In this document: piece by piece, positions 1-13,411 of the stretch
How positions within the stretch are numbered: position 1 is the stretch's first letter
How the letters are laid out: each line of letters begins with the position of its first letter
Source: Spirodela intermedia
Lineage: Eukaryota > Streptophyta > Magnoliopsida > Alismatales > Araceae
Assembly (NCBI GenBank): GCA_902729315.2
Contig: LR746268.1
Span: forward strand, 527,001 to 591,000
Reading direction: 5' to 3'
DNA length: 64,000 nucleotides
Translations under genes and position numbers: made by a program
The notes under the pieces: generated by a model
What the model was told of the DNA's origin: nothing
Database searches by the model: none
Seen by the model: the letters and a program-made list of their open reading frames with translations, nothing else

Positions 1-690
1 TGTGTTTTCCACTCACTTGCATTTGCATTCTTATATGAGGCTCAATACTAGACCCTTCTAGTTTTCAGTCTCCATTAGGCTCTTCTACTCCCTCCTACCA
101 CTGATTCTATGACACCGACAATCAAAGCGCAGAAAATACTCCTCACCATCATTTATCAATGTGATGTTGACAACTCTGATTACTCCAATGCTTTCATGAG
201 GACTAAGAAGGAAGCCAGGTTTCAAGTAGTTTTAGGTTTTTTATAGGAGATAACATCTGATGGACCCAATGGTCTGCTACCCTACACATCAACATATTCC
301 ACACAATACTAGTCAGAGGGGGGACAACCTGAGGAGTTTATCAGTTCTATCATGTCAGGCCATTCATGCATAATTAGACCTATCAATCAATTGAAGATAT
401 GAGAATCCCATGTTGTTAATGGGGCAGACTATTCTAGACACTAGGCCTAATTGATTTTTTCCAAATTCAATACAAATATCAAGATTCCTTGAAGAGCATG
501 AAGGAGCACACAAATAGCACACAAACTAACCAAAAAGAATCACAAAACACCCATAAAAATACTTTATTGTGGCATTCAAATCACAGAAAACACACCTTTA
601 AAAAATCACAAAAGTCATCGACAAAAGTCAACTCTTTGTAACAACAAATAAAACATAACATGACCATCCATGACCTTCAGATGAGTGCAG
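1..690. other. Downstream flank of CNGC copy 1, no gene seen
   Basis: No coding exon is visible. The stretch resembles the 3' flanks of the other channel copies at about 24,420-24,960 and 38,900-39,560, with shared phrases such as actagacccttc and tcctaccac. It is therefore part of the duplicated unit. Confidence 0.6.
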
Positions 691-3664
691 TTTTGGGAAT
701 GAATCCTCTCTCAGTGTCGAGGAGGAAGTAGCATCCACAAGGATGCCTACCTTGGTTGAGGGCATTGAGTTTGCGCATGTGCTGCCACCTAAGGTACCTC
801 TGAACCACCTGGATGTATCATGCTGCTTTGGTCCCCCAATACGTTGAATCATATATGTTGATAGTGGCAGTGGTGGAATATAGGAAGTTAAAAGGCAAGA
901 CTAGCATAATTAGATAACGGTGCAATTTAGCAAGTCAAATGTAAGACTAGCATAAGTAAATGATGATGATACTCATGATCATGATAACATTCCACAATTC
1001 TAAGGGAAATATCATCAATTGCCCTTCATGTAGGTATCATTATGCACTTATGAACCTCTTCTTCTTCTACTACTACGACAATCGGGAAACCAGAACTTTC
1101 TGATCATGATCGCCCTCTTGGAACCTTCAAACAATAAACCACCTAGAGGTACATAAATGGAGATGGAGATAGAGATGGAGAGAAAGAGAGAGAGAGAGAG
1201 AGAGGGAGGTGAGGGAGGTCCCTACGACCATGAGTCTGCTTTCATCACTGGTGTGTTAAAAAATAACGGTCTCAGCAGCACTCCATCACTGGGCCACCTA
1301 GCCTAGGGATATATAATTATAAATAAATATGATATATATAAGCAAAATTTACACAGTAGCAGGTCTTTTATTGCCACAACATGAGTAGGCAAGTAGTGGG
1401 ATCCCCAAGTGTTGGTGGTCAATGGATTGCAGTCAACAATTAGCCAAAATGGAAAACTACTGAGAAGAGATAACCCATTAAATTCTAGTCTAGAAAAAAA
1501 AGTTAAATGGTGAGATCATTGAAGAAGCATAGTCTGACAATGCGCAAGCTCACATATTCAAAGGGTCTGGCACAGATCATCCACCAAACCATTCAATGTT
1601 GCAGATGTAGTCTTTCAATGCTATTAAAGAAGAATATGATTTTGTATGACGAGTTCATATATGAAGGAGAAGAGATAGGGTTTGAACCTCCTGATGGCTT
1701 CTTGAACTTCTGGCTTCTGCAAGAACCTTTCAAAGTTTATATTGAGATCCACCAGATCGGAGGATCGAAGTATGAAGGCATTGACGTCTGTGATGCACCT
1801 GACGTCCTTGTTAGAAAGTCTCTGCGTGGGGCCTCGGATTTTCTCCTCACCTGGGAAGAAAGGAAGAAGCAATCATTCAAAGAAATTAATCGACTTAGAG
1901 ATAAATAAAAGATTTTTTTAAAAAAGAAAATTTACATGAGGAAGACTATGGAAATAGAGAGGCAGTCACCACTGTAATTTCACATGGGCACCAGTATGAT
2001 GAAGAAAGCCAAGATTGGGACACCAATTTTTGAAACATTGTAAATAAGCAATTGCATGAAGAGATTACTTACATTCAAGGATAGTGGAAGACTTTATACA
2101 CATATATAATTTAATTACACCAGGGAAAAGATTCTGATGACGGAAAACCAAATACAAGCTCCTTGGATGAGAAGAGGGAAGTCCAGATTAGAAAGCCCAC
2201 CTTTATTTACAGAGAAATTTTCAAGATGCCAACTGAGGAGTTCCTCGCCACAGAAATCACCCTCACGCAGAAGGGATGGATTTCCCTCGGACCCAATACT
2301 CTCCAATTTTCCTTTCGTTATGAACACCATCTTGTCGATTAGCCCATCTTTCTTTTGAACATAGCTGTTGGCCGTGTATAATTCTCCTCTCAATTTTCCA
2401 CGAAAAACATCTAGCATGGGTTTATCCATTAGGCTAAATATCCTAACCTGCAAGCCAGGTGAAATTAGTACCTCGACCAAGAAAAAAAAAATAAAAAGTC
2501 AAAAAACAGGAGTTTACAAGGAACATCATGTAACTGGTGTTTTTTATAACAAGGTGAAGAGATGCACATTTTCAGCTTGCTGAAATGGTGTATTCTAGTT
2601 TTGGTTGATGATTCTTCATGTTTCGTAAAGTGAGTGCAGAGAAGCCGATGATATAGCTCGACTCTCATAAACCCAACCGCTTTCTCGAAAAGGGAATGCA
2701 CAAGGAGGTATCCAAATGCTAATAAACTAAATAAATCATTCTCATTGGAGCTTACTTTCTCTGGAAATTTAAAAAGATGGCGTCCGATATCACACTGCAG
2801 ATTCTCTGGCAAACTCTTCAGGAGTTCCTCTTCATGTACAGCACAAGCAGCAGCCCAACTATCTGTCTCAGCTTCCTTTACTTTACTATATTATCATGCA
2901 GTCAAAGGAGAACGGGTTATAAAAAAAAGAAAAACAAAAGAAGGATGCATAAATTCCCTGCATGACTGATATCTAAATAAAGAGCATAATAATATATATA
3001 TATATATATATATATTAAGGCGGCATGTCACTATTATATAAACCGTCAAGTAAAAAGAAAAACGAACAAATGCAGACCACAAAGAAAAGAGGAACCCCAA
3101 GGGCAGCTCAAGTCACACTATTATTGTGCTTTAAAGAGTTCACTTCACTATCATACAAGATATACAAATTGGTTCTTACAGAGCACATATAGGAAACAGT
3201 CATGAAAAAAATAAAGTTCACTTCACACTTCATAGCCAGAGCCTCCTCTTCCATGGCTGCTCTACCAAACGAAGTTACTTATGCACCTTATCATTCAGAA
3301 ATGCCATACCAATTTAGGCATAGAATCAACAGTCAAACTAAAATCTTACTGTTTTCACGCGCCAGAAAATAGAGAATCATGGGTGAATTTTAAGACAATA
3401 GAGCTTGTTGCGCTGTACCTCTTCAAACTTTTAGGCAACTGGAGACGGGACATCAATTTTTTAACATCACGCCGTCTTAGTCGCATCTCTCGTCTCCTAC
3501 AACAAACAAATTACGTTGTCAGTCATATACAACTGTCACCTGACAGAAAATTATCCCCAAAGTAATGTCGCAGTAATCAAATGCAAATCATCGACTGTTC
3601 ATTGCACGATACAAGAAACAAACCTGCTACAGAAAGTGACCAAAGTATGCCTGTCTCAAGGTAT

Positions 3665-5410
3665 TTATTTCATGATCCAGCGCTTGGCTGAGTCGCTCAA
3701 ATCCCCAGAGAACTGGAGAATTCTGGAAACTAAATTCTACCAGGATGTTCACTTGTGATTCTGGGTAACTAATGCACAGATAAAGCGAACAACAAGATCA
3801 CAACTAGACTTATTACATCGACATGCTTCCAAGTCAAACAATACTAGCCATGTGTCAGGAAAATATAAACTAGCAAAGGCCGCCACCTAGTTTTTACATT
3901 TCTACACGTGGTCTTCTTTATTCTCTCCTTTACTTACGTGGACGTCTATAAAGGCTTCAGCTCTCATACATTCCATAAATCCCCACGTCATTTTTCAATA
4001 TTTTCTGTCCCCTCTCTATTCATAGGGATCTTGGGACGTTTAGGCTTTATTTTTCCTTATGGAAGAGGATACACATTAAGTTCCTTAAGTTCTTTGGGAG
4101 CCACCATGGTGGCCAGCTGATGACCCCTACAGAGACTGCAAATGGTCTTGGGAGGTTACCGCTGAGTGTCTCTTTGTAGGGCCACATTGGTAGCCCCATT
4201 CAGAACACCCAGTGGCCTAGCAGGTTCATCACTGGCGGTTCTTCTGTGGGAGGCACAGAATATAGACAACTTCCGCATCATAGGTAATATCAAGAATCAT
4301 AGCATTTTCTGGCAACAAAAAATAGACAACGACCATTGCACTTGGATGGCTCATAGAATGCTATTTTTTTCTAAAATAGAAGAAAATTATTCCAAATCAT
4401 TGAAAAAATAAAGGCCTCTTCGCATGAAAAGCATAATAATTGATCGTCTGATTAGAAGAAAGCTTAGGGTTGAGCAAAAAAGTAACTTATTTCATGATCC
4501 AGGGCTTGCTGAGCCCCTCAAATATCAGAGAAATGAAGAATTCTGGAAACTAAATTCTACCAGGATGTTCACCCATGACCCTGGATAAAGAATGCACATA
4601 GAGGGATGAACAAAATCGTAATTAGACTTATTGTCTTAACATGATTCTAGGTCCAAATAATACTATCCCTGGGTAAGGAAAAAATAAACTAGCCAAGGCC
4701 GGCACCTAGTTTTACAAGTTTGGATGTGGTCTTCTCTCCTTTACTTACATGGACGACTCCAAAGACTTCAGCTCTCATATATTCCAAAACTTGCCAGAGA
4801 ACATTCTATATTTTCTGTCCTTTACTGAATAAAGTCCGCTCTCTATTCATAGGGATCTTGGACGTTTAGGCTTTATTTTTCCTTATGGAGGATGATACCC
4901 ATTGGGTGCCAATGCCAGGTGGTACCTGGTAGTAGGAATCCCTTCTGCTGACCACCTCACACCAACCCTTAGGGCCAATAGCGGCCTGATAGCGTGTGGC
5001 TGCTTTATGTTCTCTGGGAGCAACCATGGTGGCCAGCTGATGAACCCTACAGACTCTGCAAATAGTCTTGGGAGATTACTGATGACTGTCTCTTCGTAGG
5101 GCCACATTGGTAGCCCCATTCAGAACATCCAGTGGCCTATCTGGTTCATCACTGGGGGTTCTCTCGTGGGAGCAGCCATATAATTCTGGGCATTGGAAAG
5201 AGTAAAACCTTCCGGATCATAGGTAATACTAAGAATCATAGCATCTTATGCCAACAAAATATAGACAAAGACCATTGCACTTCGATGGCTCGTGGAAAGC
5301 CGTTTTTTCTCAAAATAAAAAAAAGTTATCGCAAATCATTGAAAATCTAAAGGAGTTGTCGCATTAAAAACATAATAATTGATAGTGTGATTATAAGAAA
5401 ACTGAGAGTT
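3665..5410. repeat. Tandem duplication of intron 6 sequence in CNGC copy 1
   Basis: The segment from about 3,665 to 4,487 is repeated, with divergence, at about 4,490-5,410. Both units contain tttcatgatccag near the start, then ggatgttcac, then gggccacattggtagcccca (4,179 and 5,100), then a motif ending in aacttatt. The left unit is nearly identical to copy 2 (27,890-28,697). The right unit is more diverged and looks native. Confidence 0.75.
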
Positions 5411-8400
5411 GAAAGAAACGGTGACTTATTGTTAGAATTCATGTTCGACATTGTGGGAAAATATTCAAACATAGAAAAAATTGTTTGCAGATAAGTTGTA
5501 GGATAGAAGGCTAAGACAGATCATTTGTTCACCTCCTTCTAAGTGATTCGACCAAATAATGCACATTGTTGATAAGTATGGCAAAAAGTAGTAGTCCAAG
5601 CATGATGACGCCCATTGTAAACAAGACTTCCCATACATAAAAGCTAGGTTCTTGGTTTCCAGCGAGGGTACTGATTTGCTGCAGTAAAGCATCAAACAAT
5701 AATGTGAGCAAGTGGTTACATCGGATATTAATAAATAATGAAGAAAAAAAATTGAGGTTCAGGATTAAGATAAGCAGGCCTAACCCTTGTTAAGACTGAC
5801 ATCTAGAACGATGAAATGTACTTATGTGGATAATCTTGTAAACGAGAAGACACAAAACAAAAGCCTTTTCAGATAAAGGCCCAGTGAACCAGGTACTTGA
5901 GCTTAATATTTTCTAACAGCTTCCAGAAAAGCATACTGACCCGATTAATAATGCAATTTGATATTTCTATATATTTATATTTTCTAGTTAAAGTAATCAC
6001 TATTTAATCTTAATTAAGAAAGACATCAAAAAAATTTACAGGTGCACATGCTCCTCTACGAAATCCTCTATTAAGTCGTTTTAAAATATATTTGCTATTT
6101 CTTTAGCTTGGTAGTTATAGGATCACTTCTTGATGTGAGACAAATAAGGGTCCCAGTATTCCAAGAAAACTAGATTAAAATTTATCAGACTACCTAAAAG
6201 GACAATCATCAATAAGATGTGTCCCGTCTCCTCAAATGAATAACACCACTCAAAAAGCACGAGTTTTCCTCCACTGATGAACTCGTGATGGCTCATTATA
6301 AAGAATTCGTCTCTGCAAAGCTCCAAAACTCCAGCCAGGAATAGAAATCTAGTCCCAAAACTCTCAAAGCTGATCAAAACAGATGAATGTCCATCACATC
6401 AGTCTCGTACCCAACTAACTCACTCAACGGTACGTGACTGGTGATGGGAGCAAAAAATTGAACGGATTGGAGCCAATAAAAGGACTTATTTGATCGCTCT
6501 GTCAATTATGGCCTTCAAAACTTGCACTCCACTTCTTATGCTTACATTGTTTTGACAAGAGAGAGAGAGCTCCCGAATTAATGAACAGGACAAAGCTAGA
6601 GAGAGTAGGGAATTGAGGCCCATATTTACCTGCCATTGACTACATTCTTTTCAACATCCATCAGTGTACATGCCAATGACCGCATTGTAATATTAAATTC
6701 ACCACATGGGCCAGCAATAGAAAGATATAAGTCCAAACAATCAAACTGGTATATGTTACAGAGACAGGATTAGAGTAAAAAGGTGCTCCTTCCAAAATCA
6801 TCACTATGGTACTTCGATTTCTATTGCGACACTTTAGTATCTTCTTGCACTATTTCAACTTCTGTTATAAGGTTAGAATATCACTCTTCACTATCCTCGT
6901 CACTATCTTATATATTCACTGACAATATGAGACGAGAGAGGACGAGGAGAGAACAGAAGAACTTGAATGAAGTGTAATGCTCTGCCCCTGGTGGATTTCA
7001 GAGCCCCTTTACATACACTTAACAATAAACAAGCTAAGGAAAGCGAATCTGTACCAAAAGAGAGCAACATCATAATATATATTTTTGGATCTTAAGTGTA
7101 GGATATATTTATACCCAAATAAAAAAAGAGGAAACAAATAGCTGCTCAACACAGTGAATGTTAAATTTCCAATCTATCCCATATTTAATGGGATACCCTT
7201 CTTAAACATAATATGGATAATAACTCACAGAGTGCAAGATAAAAGAAATCGTATACAATGGCAAATGAGAGGGTAAACGAGTACCTGGAATCCCCAAAAC
7301 GATGAATAAATGTATCGGTTGATTAATTTACGTTGTTTTGCGATCTCAGGTGCATGCTTATAAATGCCATACTTGAAAGTGCCATTCTCAGACAAACATG
7401 ATGACGCATCGCCATTATTTTTCCAGCTTTCCCACTCAGGATATTGAGTAAAACTATGATATTTTGGCCCATGTCCACAATCCAAGAACACTTTACAGTT
7501 TGTTATTTTAGAAGTAGAGCAGGCATCTCGTAAACATTGACTTACCCGCTGCAGGCCAGAAGAAAAAGGAAAATTTTAGATGAGTAGTGTGCTCCAGGCA
7601 TGGTTTGGTTATAAAGCGTTAAGTGAACCCATACGTATACAAAGAATCTCAGATAATAAAGAGGAACTATGACTTAAATACATGTATATGTATTTTTGTG
7701 ATAACAAAACTGTGCAAAAAACTGGGGGTGCTAATTAAAATGCACAAGATAGATGTGCAAAAACTAGCTACTTCTGTGTACTATCAATGTTGCACTAAAT
7801 ACCGGCATCATCATCATTTTCTTCGGACATCTAATACACTCATCAATGGCCACATGACCCGATTGCGCCCTAGATCTGCCTCATCTCCTCTCCTATTCAT
7901 CTTGACCCAGCTCTTGTCTTAAATCTAGACTTGGGTTGCCCCACTCCTCTGGGAGACGGCATGAAGGCAAATTCCATTACCATACTATACAAGAAATGCA
8001 TGGATACTAAGTCAATTCCTTCCCTAAATATGTTTCTCAACAAAAATTCTTCTCCTCTTTTATTACTGATTTTCTAATTTGGTAGCTATGAACCAAAATG
8101 CAGAATTGTACCTATGACGAGAAATATCATATATGGAGTTGTAGACTATAACCTGGCCACATAGTTCTTCACACATGGAGATAGCACTAACCATTCTCAT
8201 ACTTCTACTGTTCTTGAGAAGGACTTCCCTTCATCATGCAATGACCTATCACAAGATTCAAAACCATTTGTGCAACTAGACAAACCAATCCCGGAAGAGT
8301 TCCTTTTAAACCATCGTCCAGCAAGACTATCACTGCATCTCTGATACAGTTGGTAAGTGAACCATTTTGATCCTTTCTCTTTATTTAAACCTCCAAAGCA

Positions 8401-11340
8401 CCAACTCAATTGAAATAGGATTTAATTGCAGATAATCTCAATTCAAGTACACAGACATGAGTCCAGACAAGTCCACGTTTTACAATCTAAACTCCAAAGA
8501 AGAATGTTTACAAAATAAATAAACAGGATTTGGCATGAAGAACAGCAGTCCTTTTCGTGAACAAGTACAGATCATACACGGCCTAAATAATTTTCAGGAG
8601 TTCAACTACAACCAATTCTAAATCAGTCTTCTACAATATCCTCAGAATCCATGCCAAAGTCACAGACTTAACACTTGTAAAGCCAACCATTTACAGTCAA
8701 AATAAAGTTTATAAACAAAAGAATGTTCCAAGGGAAATAACAGTGTGAATATCCATAAAAGCAGCTACAAGTATCTATATCATTGTTACATACCTGGAAG
8801 CCAAAAAGGTACCAGAACGAACCCACAACATGTCCAGCTAATAGATACACTATAATATTGACAGCAATACTTGACCAAGCAGATTCAAAGATGAATTTAT
8901 TTGAAGACCATCTAGCAAACAAATGATAAAGTTTTATGGTCCTCGTTACATTTTGAAGAAGAATTGTGACCCGAAGTACATCTTTGACCAAAGTAGCTCC
9001 CTTGTAAGCTGGTATAAACTTCAATAAGATGACCTTCATGAAGAAAAAAGAGCACACTTTTCAATTATTCTTCAAAATGTACCAAGAATCATGAGACCGG
9101 CTCTACTCGCAGGAATCCAAAACATTTTTCTACTTGCTCTACTGTAACTTCTTTATCTCCTCTTCTACTACTCCACCCATCCTGTGCCAATGCACTCTCC
9201 ACCTTAAATCTTTTTTGTGCTACCTTCCTTCCTAGGTTTCCCCTCCCCCAGCATCCCCATCTGGATCTGTATGGAACAACTAAATTTATAGCCAGGAATA
9301 GGGCGACTGGAGCATCCAGGACAGATCTAGTTCTAGATTCCCTTCTCCCTCCTTACCTCCCTCTCTCTCCTCCCATTACACCAGTCTACCTCTAGGATTA
9401 TTAAAAATATATATTATTTTAATTTTACATTTATCTACTGAATTAAGGTAGAGATAGAAATAATGAGGATTCACTTACAAGAAAAGAAGAATAAAATCAA
9501 AATCTAATGGTTATAATAGTCAACAATAGGAAGAATATTTGCGTGCATATTAAAACTGAGCACATGGAAACTCAAAGGAGAAAAAGAGAAACTACAGTTA
9601 AAATCTTAATCTATCGTTTATGAAAATTTCAATTAAAGGAACATGCTTAGATGTGCATACTTATATGTAACTTCACAAATAAAAACCGCAAGGAGAAAGT
9701 GCAATCATGACCATCTAAAATTGACAATATCCCACTATAAATTCTATCATAGGAAGATGTTTTAAAATCTGCCCACATAACCTCTGGACATAATTTTTTT
9801 TCGAAAGCAGGAAAACAAGCTTCAACTTCTTTGCCTCATGGAAAAACAGAAAGAAACTAATGGTTAGAGGCATCATTAGATAAGACCTTGTGGATAAATT
9901 ACAAATAAATCCAAAAAAAACCAAAAATAATGTGAACGAAATCCGAAAAAAACATTATAAATATTTTTTTAGATAATTGAGGACGAAAATAATACCTGGG
10001 GAAGTGGTAGAAAAACAGCAAGATCAAGGAAGAAGTGGCCACGAAAATAATGCTTAGCAGCTTTCTTCTTTTCAACAATGAAGTCCTTAGTTCCAAATCT
10101 CGATTTGAGAGCTATATAGGCCAGCCTGAACTGCAACCAACATTTCAGCAATACGTCATCCATGGGCCCGTGAAGAACTTTAGTTGCAACAGTTAGTGTG
10201 CTGAGTACAACATCAAAACTTATTAAATCAAATAATTAATCAGGAAAGCCATTATCTTTTGAACTTTTTTGTCATTTGAGTTAGAACTTTAAAACAGGAA
10301 TGAGGTCCTTTCTACCAACATGCTAATGCAAATTTTTGGGACGAAAGATCATAGAGGTTCATTGACCACATATCGCAGATGAAAACAAACTCCATTCTTG
10401 ATATCAACCAAATTCCAGAGAAAAAAAATTACATCAGGAGAATACCAGTTTCTGAAGTGAATAAAAATAAAAGAGAATGATTATCAAATTTAAACATGCA
10501 TCAACAACTGCATATTAAAATAAAACTTCAAAAGGTCGGACTTCTAAATTATCATAGGGTCCCCCTGAGAATCCTTTCTAGAGCCTGTTGAATTATTTTT
10601 AAGGATTCCCTCAACAACTTGCTGTTCTGATGATACAGACTACAACATGAAATGCATTGACTTCCAGATAAAGGATTGAAAAAATGTCTAGAGTAGATAA
10701 TAAGTCAGAAAAAATCAGAGACCAACTACGTGTGAAAAGTGCCTCAGCTTACGTCAATAACAATCTGTAGCAGGTAGATAAAGTCTATCACACTTCTCGC
10801 AACTGCAATTCTGATTCCATAAGTCCGATTGAAGAAAATGCACTTATTATCCTGTTGAAATACAAAATAAAGGTCAGAAAGGAAGGCAATATCCCAGAGA
10901 AACTGAGGAAGAAAACACAGAGAAGTGTTAAATCATCAACCAGAAGAATAATTAATGATCATAGGCATTCAGCTAAGGACCACGACATCATCATTTCATA
11001 GTAGATAGAGAGGAGATCAGAAATCCGGAAAACTGGAAAGGAACGTCGTTCCAAATTATGTTGAAGAAGCACATAATAGGAAGAAGTGGACTCTCAAAAT
11101 TAGTGATATAAATCTGTGTTTTATGATACTCAATACAAGCACATCAAAAGATTAAGCATGACATATCAGACTACAAGGGCTCTTAAAGTTACTGGATCAA
11201 TTTTCACAGAAAAAGAAAGAAACTGCCTGGTTAGATCCAAAATCAGTAAGGATAAGAGAGCACACCTGACCAGCATGGGTATGAAAAAATAGAAAAGATA
11301 TACTAAAAAACTAAAATGAGATAATGATATTAGGACCTTA

Positions 11341-11900
11341 TGTGGGAAAGAACTTATAGATAGGAGTCTGGCTCCTAGACGGCCAGCTTCCTATTTTGTT
11401 AGATAGTTTCTGCTAACCCTCCATGCACATATTTTAGAACGAGGAAGACCTTAGTCCATCTGGAGAATAATTGAAGGCGAGATTATGAAGAGCTCTTAAC
11501 AAACTAACGGAATAATAGGAACTATCTAAAGAAGGTGCAGGGGGCTACCTCAGAATAAAGAGGGGTATAAAGGAAAGAAGGAGAAAGGAGGACACCTTTG
11601 GAGAAATTGATTCGAGTTCCTAAGTAGTCTGGCAGAAGTTTACTGTTATCCTAGATCTATGGCAATTTCCTCTGATCTATCTCTTCCTCTATCTTTCTAC
11701 TTCATACTTGTTCATGTTCTTGTTCTTTTTATATTCAATAAGCCCCGATTTCTATTCGGAAGTTAGAGCTTTATCAGTTTCTTTATTTCGTGGCCCATGT
11801 ACTTGTATATAATCAGCAGGCATCTATGATGTGAATAATAAGCAGAGATTTTTTCCGCTATATATCTTCTTACTGTTTGCGTCATTGTATAGTTTTGACA
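11341..11900 (+). repeat. 5' LTR of the decayed copia element, interrupted
   Basis: Begins TG and ends CA. Copy 2 has an equivalent LTR of only 192 bp (34773-34964). The excess here is explained by a nested insert at 11411-11776. Confidence 0.65.
11411..11776. mobile_element. Probable nested solo LTR, 366 bp
   Basis: The insert begins tgctaaccct and ends gctttatca, so it has TG...CA ends. It is bounded by the 5-bp direct repeat gtttc (11406-11410 and 11777-11781). The insert is absent from the matching LTR in copy 2 and from the 3' LTR fragment. No internal retrotransposon sequence is present, as expected for a solo LTR. The family is not recognised. Confidence 0.55.
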
Positions 11901-11916
11901 TGGTGCTAGAGCCAGG
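11901..11916 (+). other. Primer-binding site remnant of the old copia element
   Basis: tggtgctagagccagg directly follows the LTR end. It differs slightly from the usual tggtatcagagc initiator-Met tRNA complement. The copy 2 equivalent, at 34965, reads tggtaccaaagccagg. Confidence 0.55.
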
Positions 11917-12399
11917 TTTGAAGTAACTGGCTTCCAGAATCTAGGGTTTGCCTCCTGCCTTCTGCCACAGCCTAGTCAAGGGCCACTTTGTTCATGCAAC
12001 CAGGAGGATCTCATCTCTGGGGGCTCAACCACAGGGGGATAAGAACCAATGACGGAATCAAAGGCAAAAATGGGTACTGCCACATGAATACCAGGTTTGT
12101 GCCTCTTTCCTCTCCTCTTTTGCACTGGATGTGAGAGATCATCCTAGGTTTTGTTCCTGGAACACTCCCTACTCTACAACACACTTTGTGTTGGCTGCAG
12201 ATCGTTGACTCCTCCCTTTCCAGTCTTGTTCTCAAATATTCTTTCTGATCATTGACTGTCGTTGTCAATCCTTTCAGTCTTGACTGCTGATAACCCCTTG
12301 TTGATCATCAACTTTCATTGTCGATCATTTCAATCTTAGTTGCTGACAATCTCCCTTTATCCTTGATTAGATTAAATCCCTCGGATATAATATTTGATG

Positions 12400-13390
12400 A
12401 CTCCATGAATTTAGCAGCTATAAACTATATGGCCCCCTCACCAAATGTTTTTTTCACATACTCTTCTTGTCCAAGCAGTGAGAAAATAGCTACCACATCC
12501 AGTTCTTTGAATATTATTGAAATAAACCTGACACCAATTTTTAAAAATGTTCTTCATATCTCTAAATTGTCTTCAAACTTTGTGTCTATCCAAAAGGTTA
12601 CGTGAGATTTACACTGGATAGTGATTTTCTATCATAGTCATTGTGTATCTCATGACATGGATTTAGGAAATATTGGATATGCTAGAGAATGAGATGAACT
12701 CTCCTTGATTGAAGTAACAAGTCAGTCAAACATTGCAACGGATATGTAAGAGACATATGCAAGACCACATGCAAAGCAGCGAATATTCCAATAGATTTAA
12801 ATCTCAAACTTGGAAAAGTAAATGGGGATGTGCTGTAGATAGGAAAATGTATCGGTGTGTCCAGGAGGGAACGCTGATTTATCTGTCCCATACATGCCTA
12901 GATAGAAACGATGCAGTAAGTGTGGTTAGTCGATTCATGCACAGTTCAAAAGAAGTTCATCTACAGGCAGCTCACCAAGTGTTATAGTATCTCAAAAGGA
13001 CACCAGAAAAAAGCATCCGCTTAGTGGTAAACAAGAATCAAACTCTAGATCTTACACATTTTTGTGCTAATCCCATGATATGGAGAAGTAAGAAACAGAA
13101 CATGGGAGCGCAATCAAGTGCAACATCCGAATTTTGAGGAATGGCTCAAGTTCTGTATGAACTGTCTCGGTTGAAGATCGCCTAGAAAGACTTGAAGATA
13201 AAGTGGGATGGATCAATTAGGCTCTATTGTGACAAGAAGGTTGCAATAAGTACAAAATGATTGAATGAAAAACAGAGATTGACAGACACTTCAGTGAAGA
13301 AAAATTAGAGAGCAATACACCTTCTGTGTCTACACATGGCCAACTTACAGATGTACCTGCAAAGGGATTAAGTAGTCCAGATAGCTGGTC
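12400..13390 (+). pseudogene. Copia pol remnant (protease/pre-integrase and RNase H pieces)
   Basis: Translated pieces match the order of copia polyprotein segments. Near 12,450-12,600 a stretch ends in the LHISKLSSNFVSIQK pattern that precedes the copia pre-integrase domain. Near 12,920-13,390 there are pieces of the RT/RNase H end, including a run resembling the usual KEVHLQAA and WRSKKQN motifs and a YCDKKVA stretch. Frames are broken by many stops, and most of integrase and RT is deleted. Confidence 0.6.
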
Positions 13391-13411
13391 AATGTCCTAT
13401 GTCTTCAGATA

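Noticed and set aside
3281-4120. Plus-strand ORFs repeated identically at 27,506-28,345
   Set aside because: The identity comes from the shared intron tract of two channel copies; they overlap minus-strand exon 7 and show no domain.
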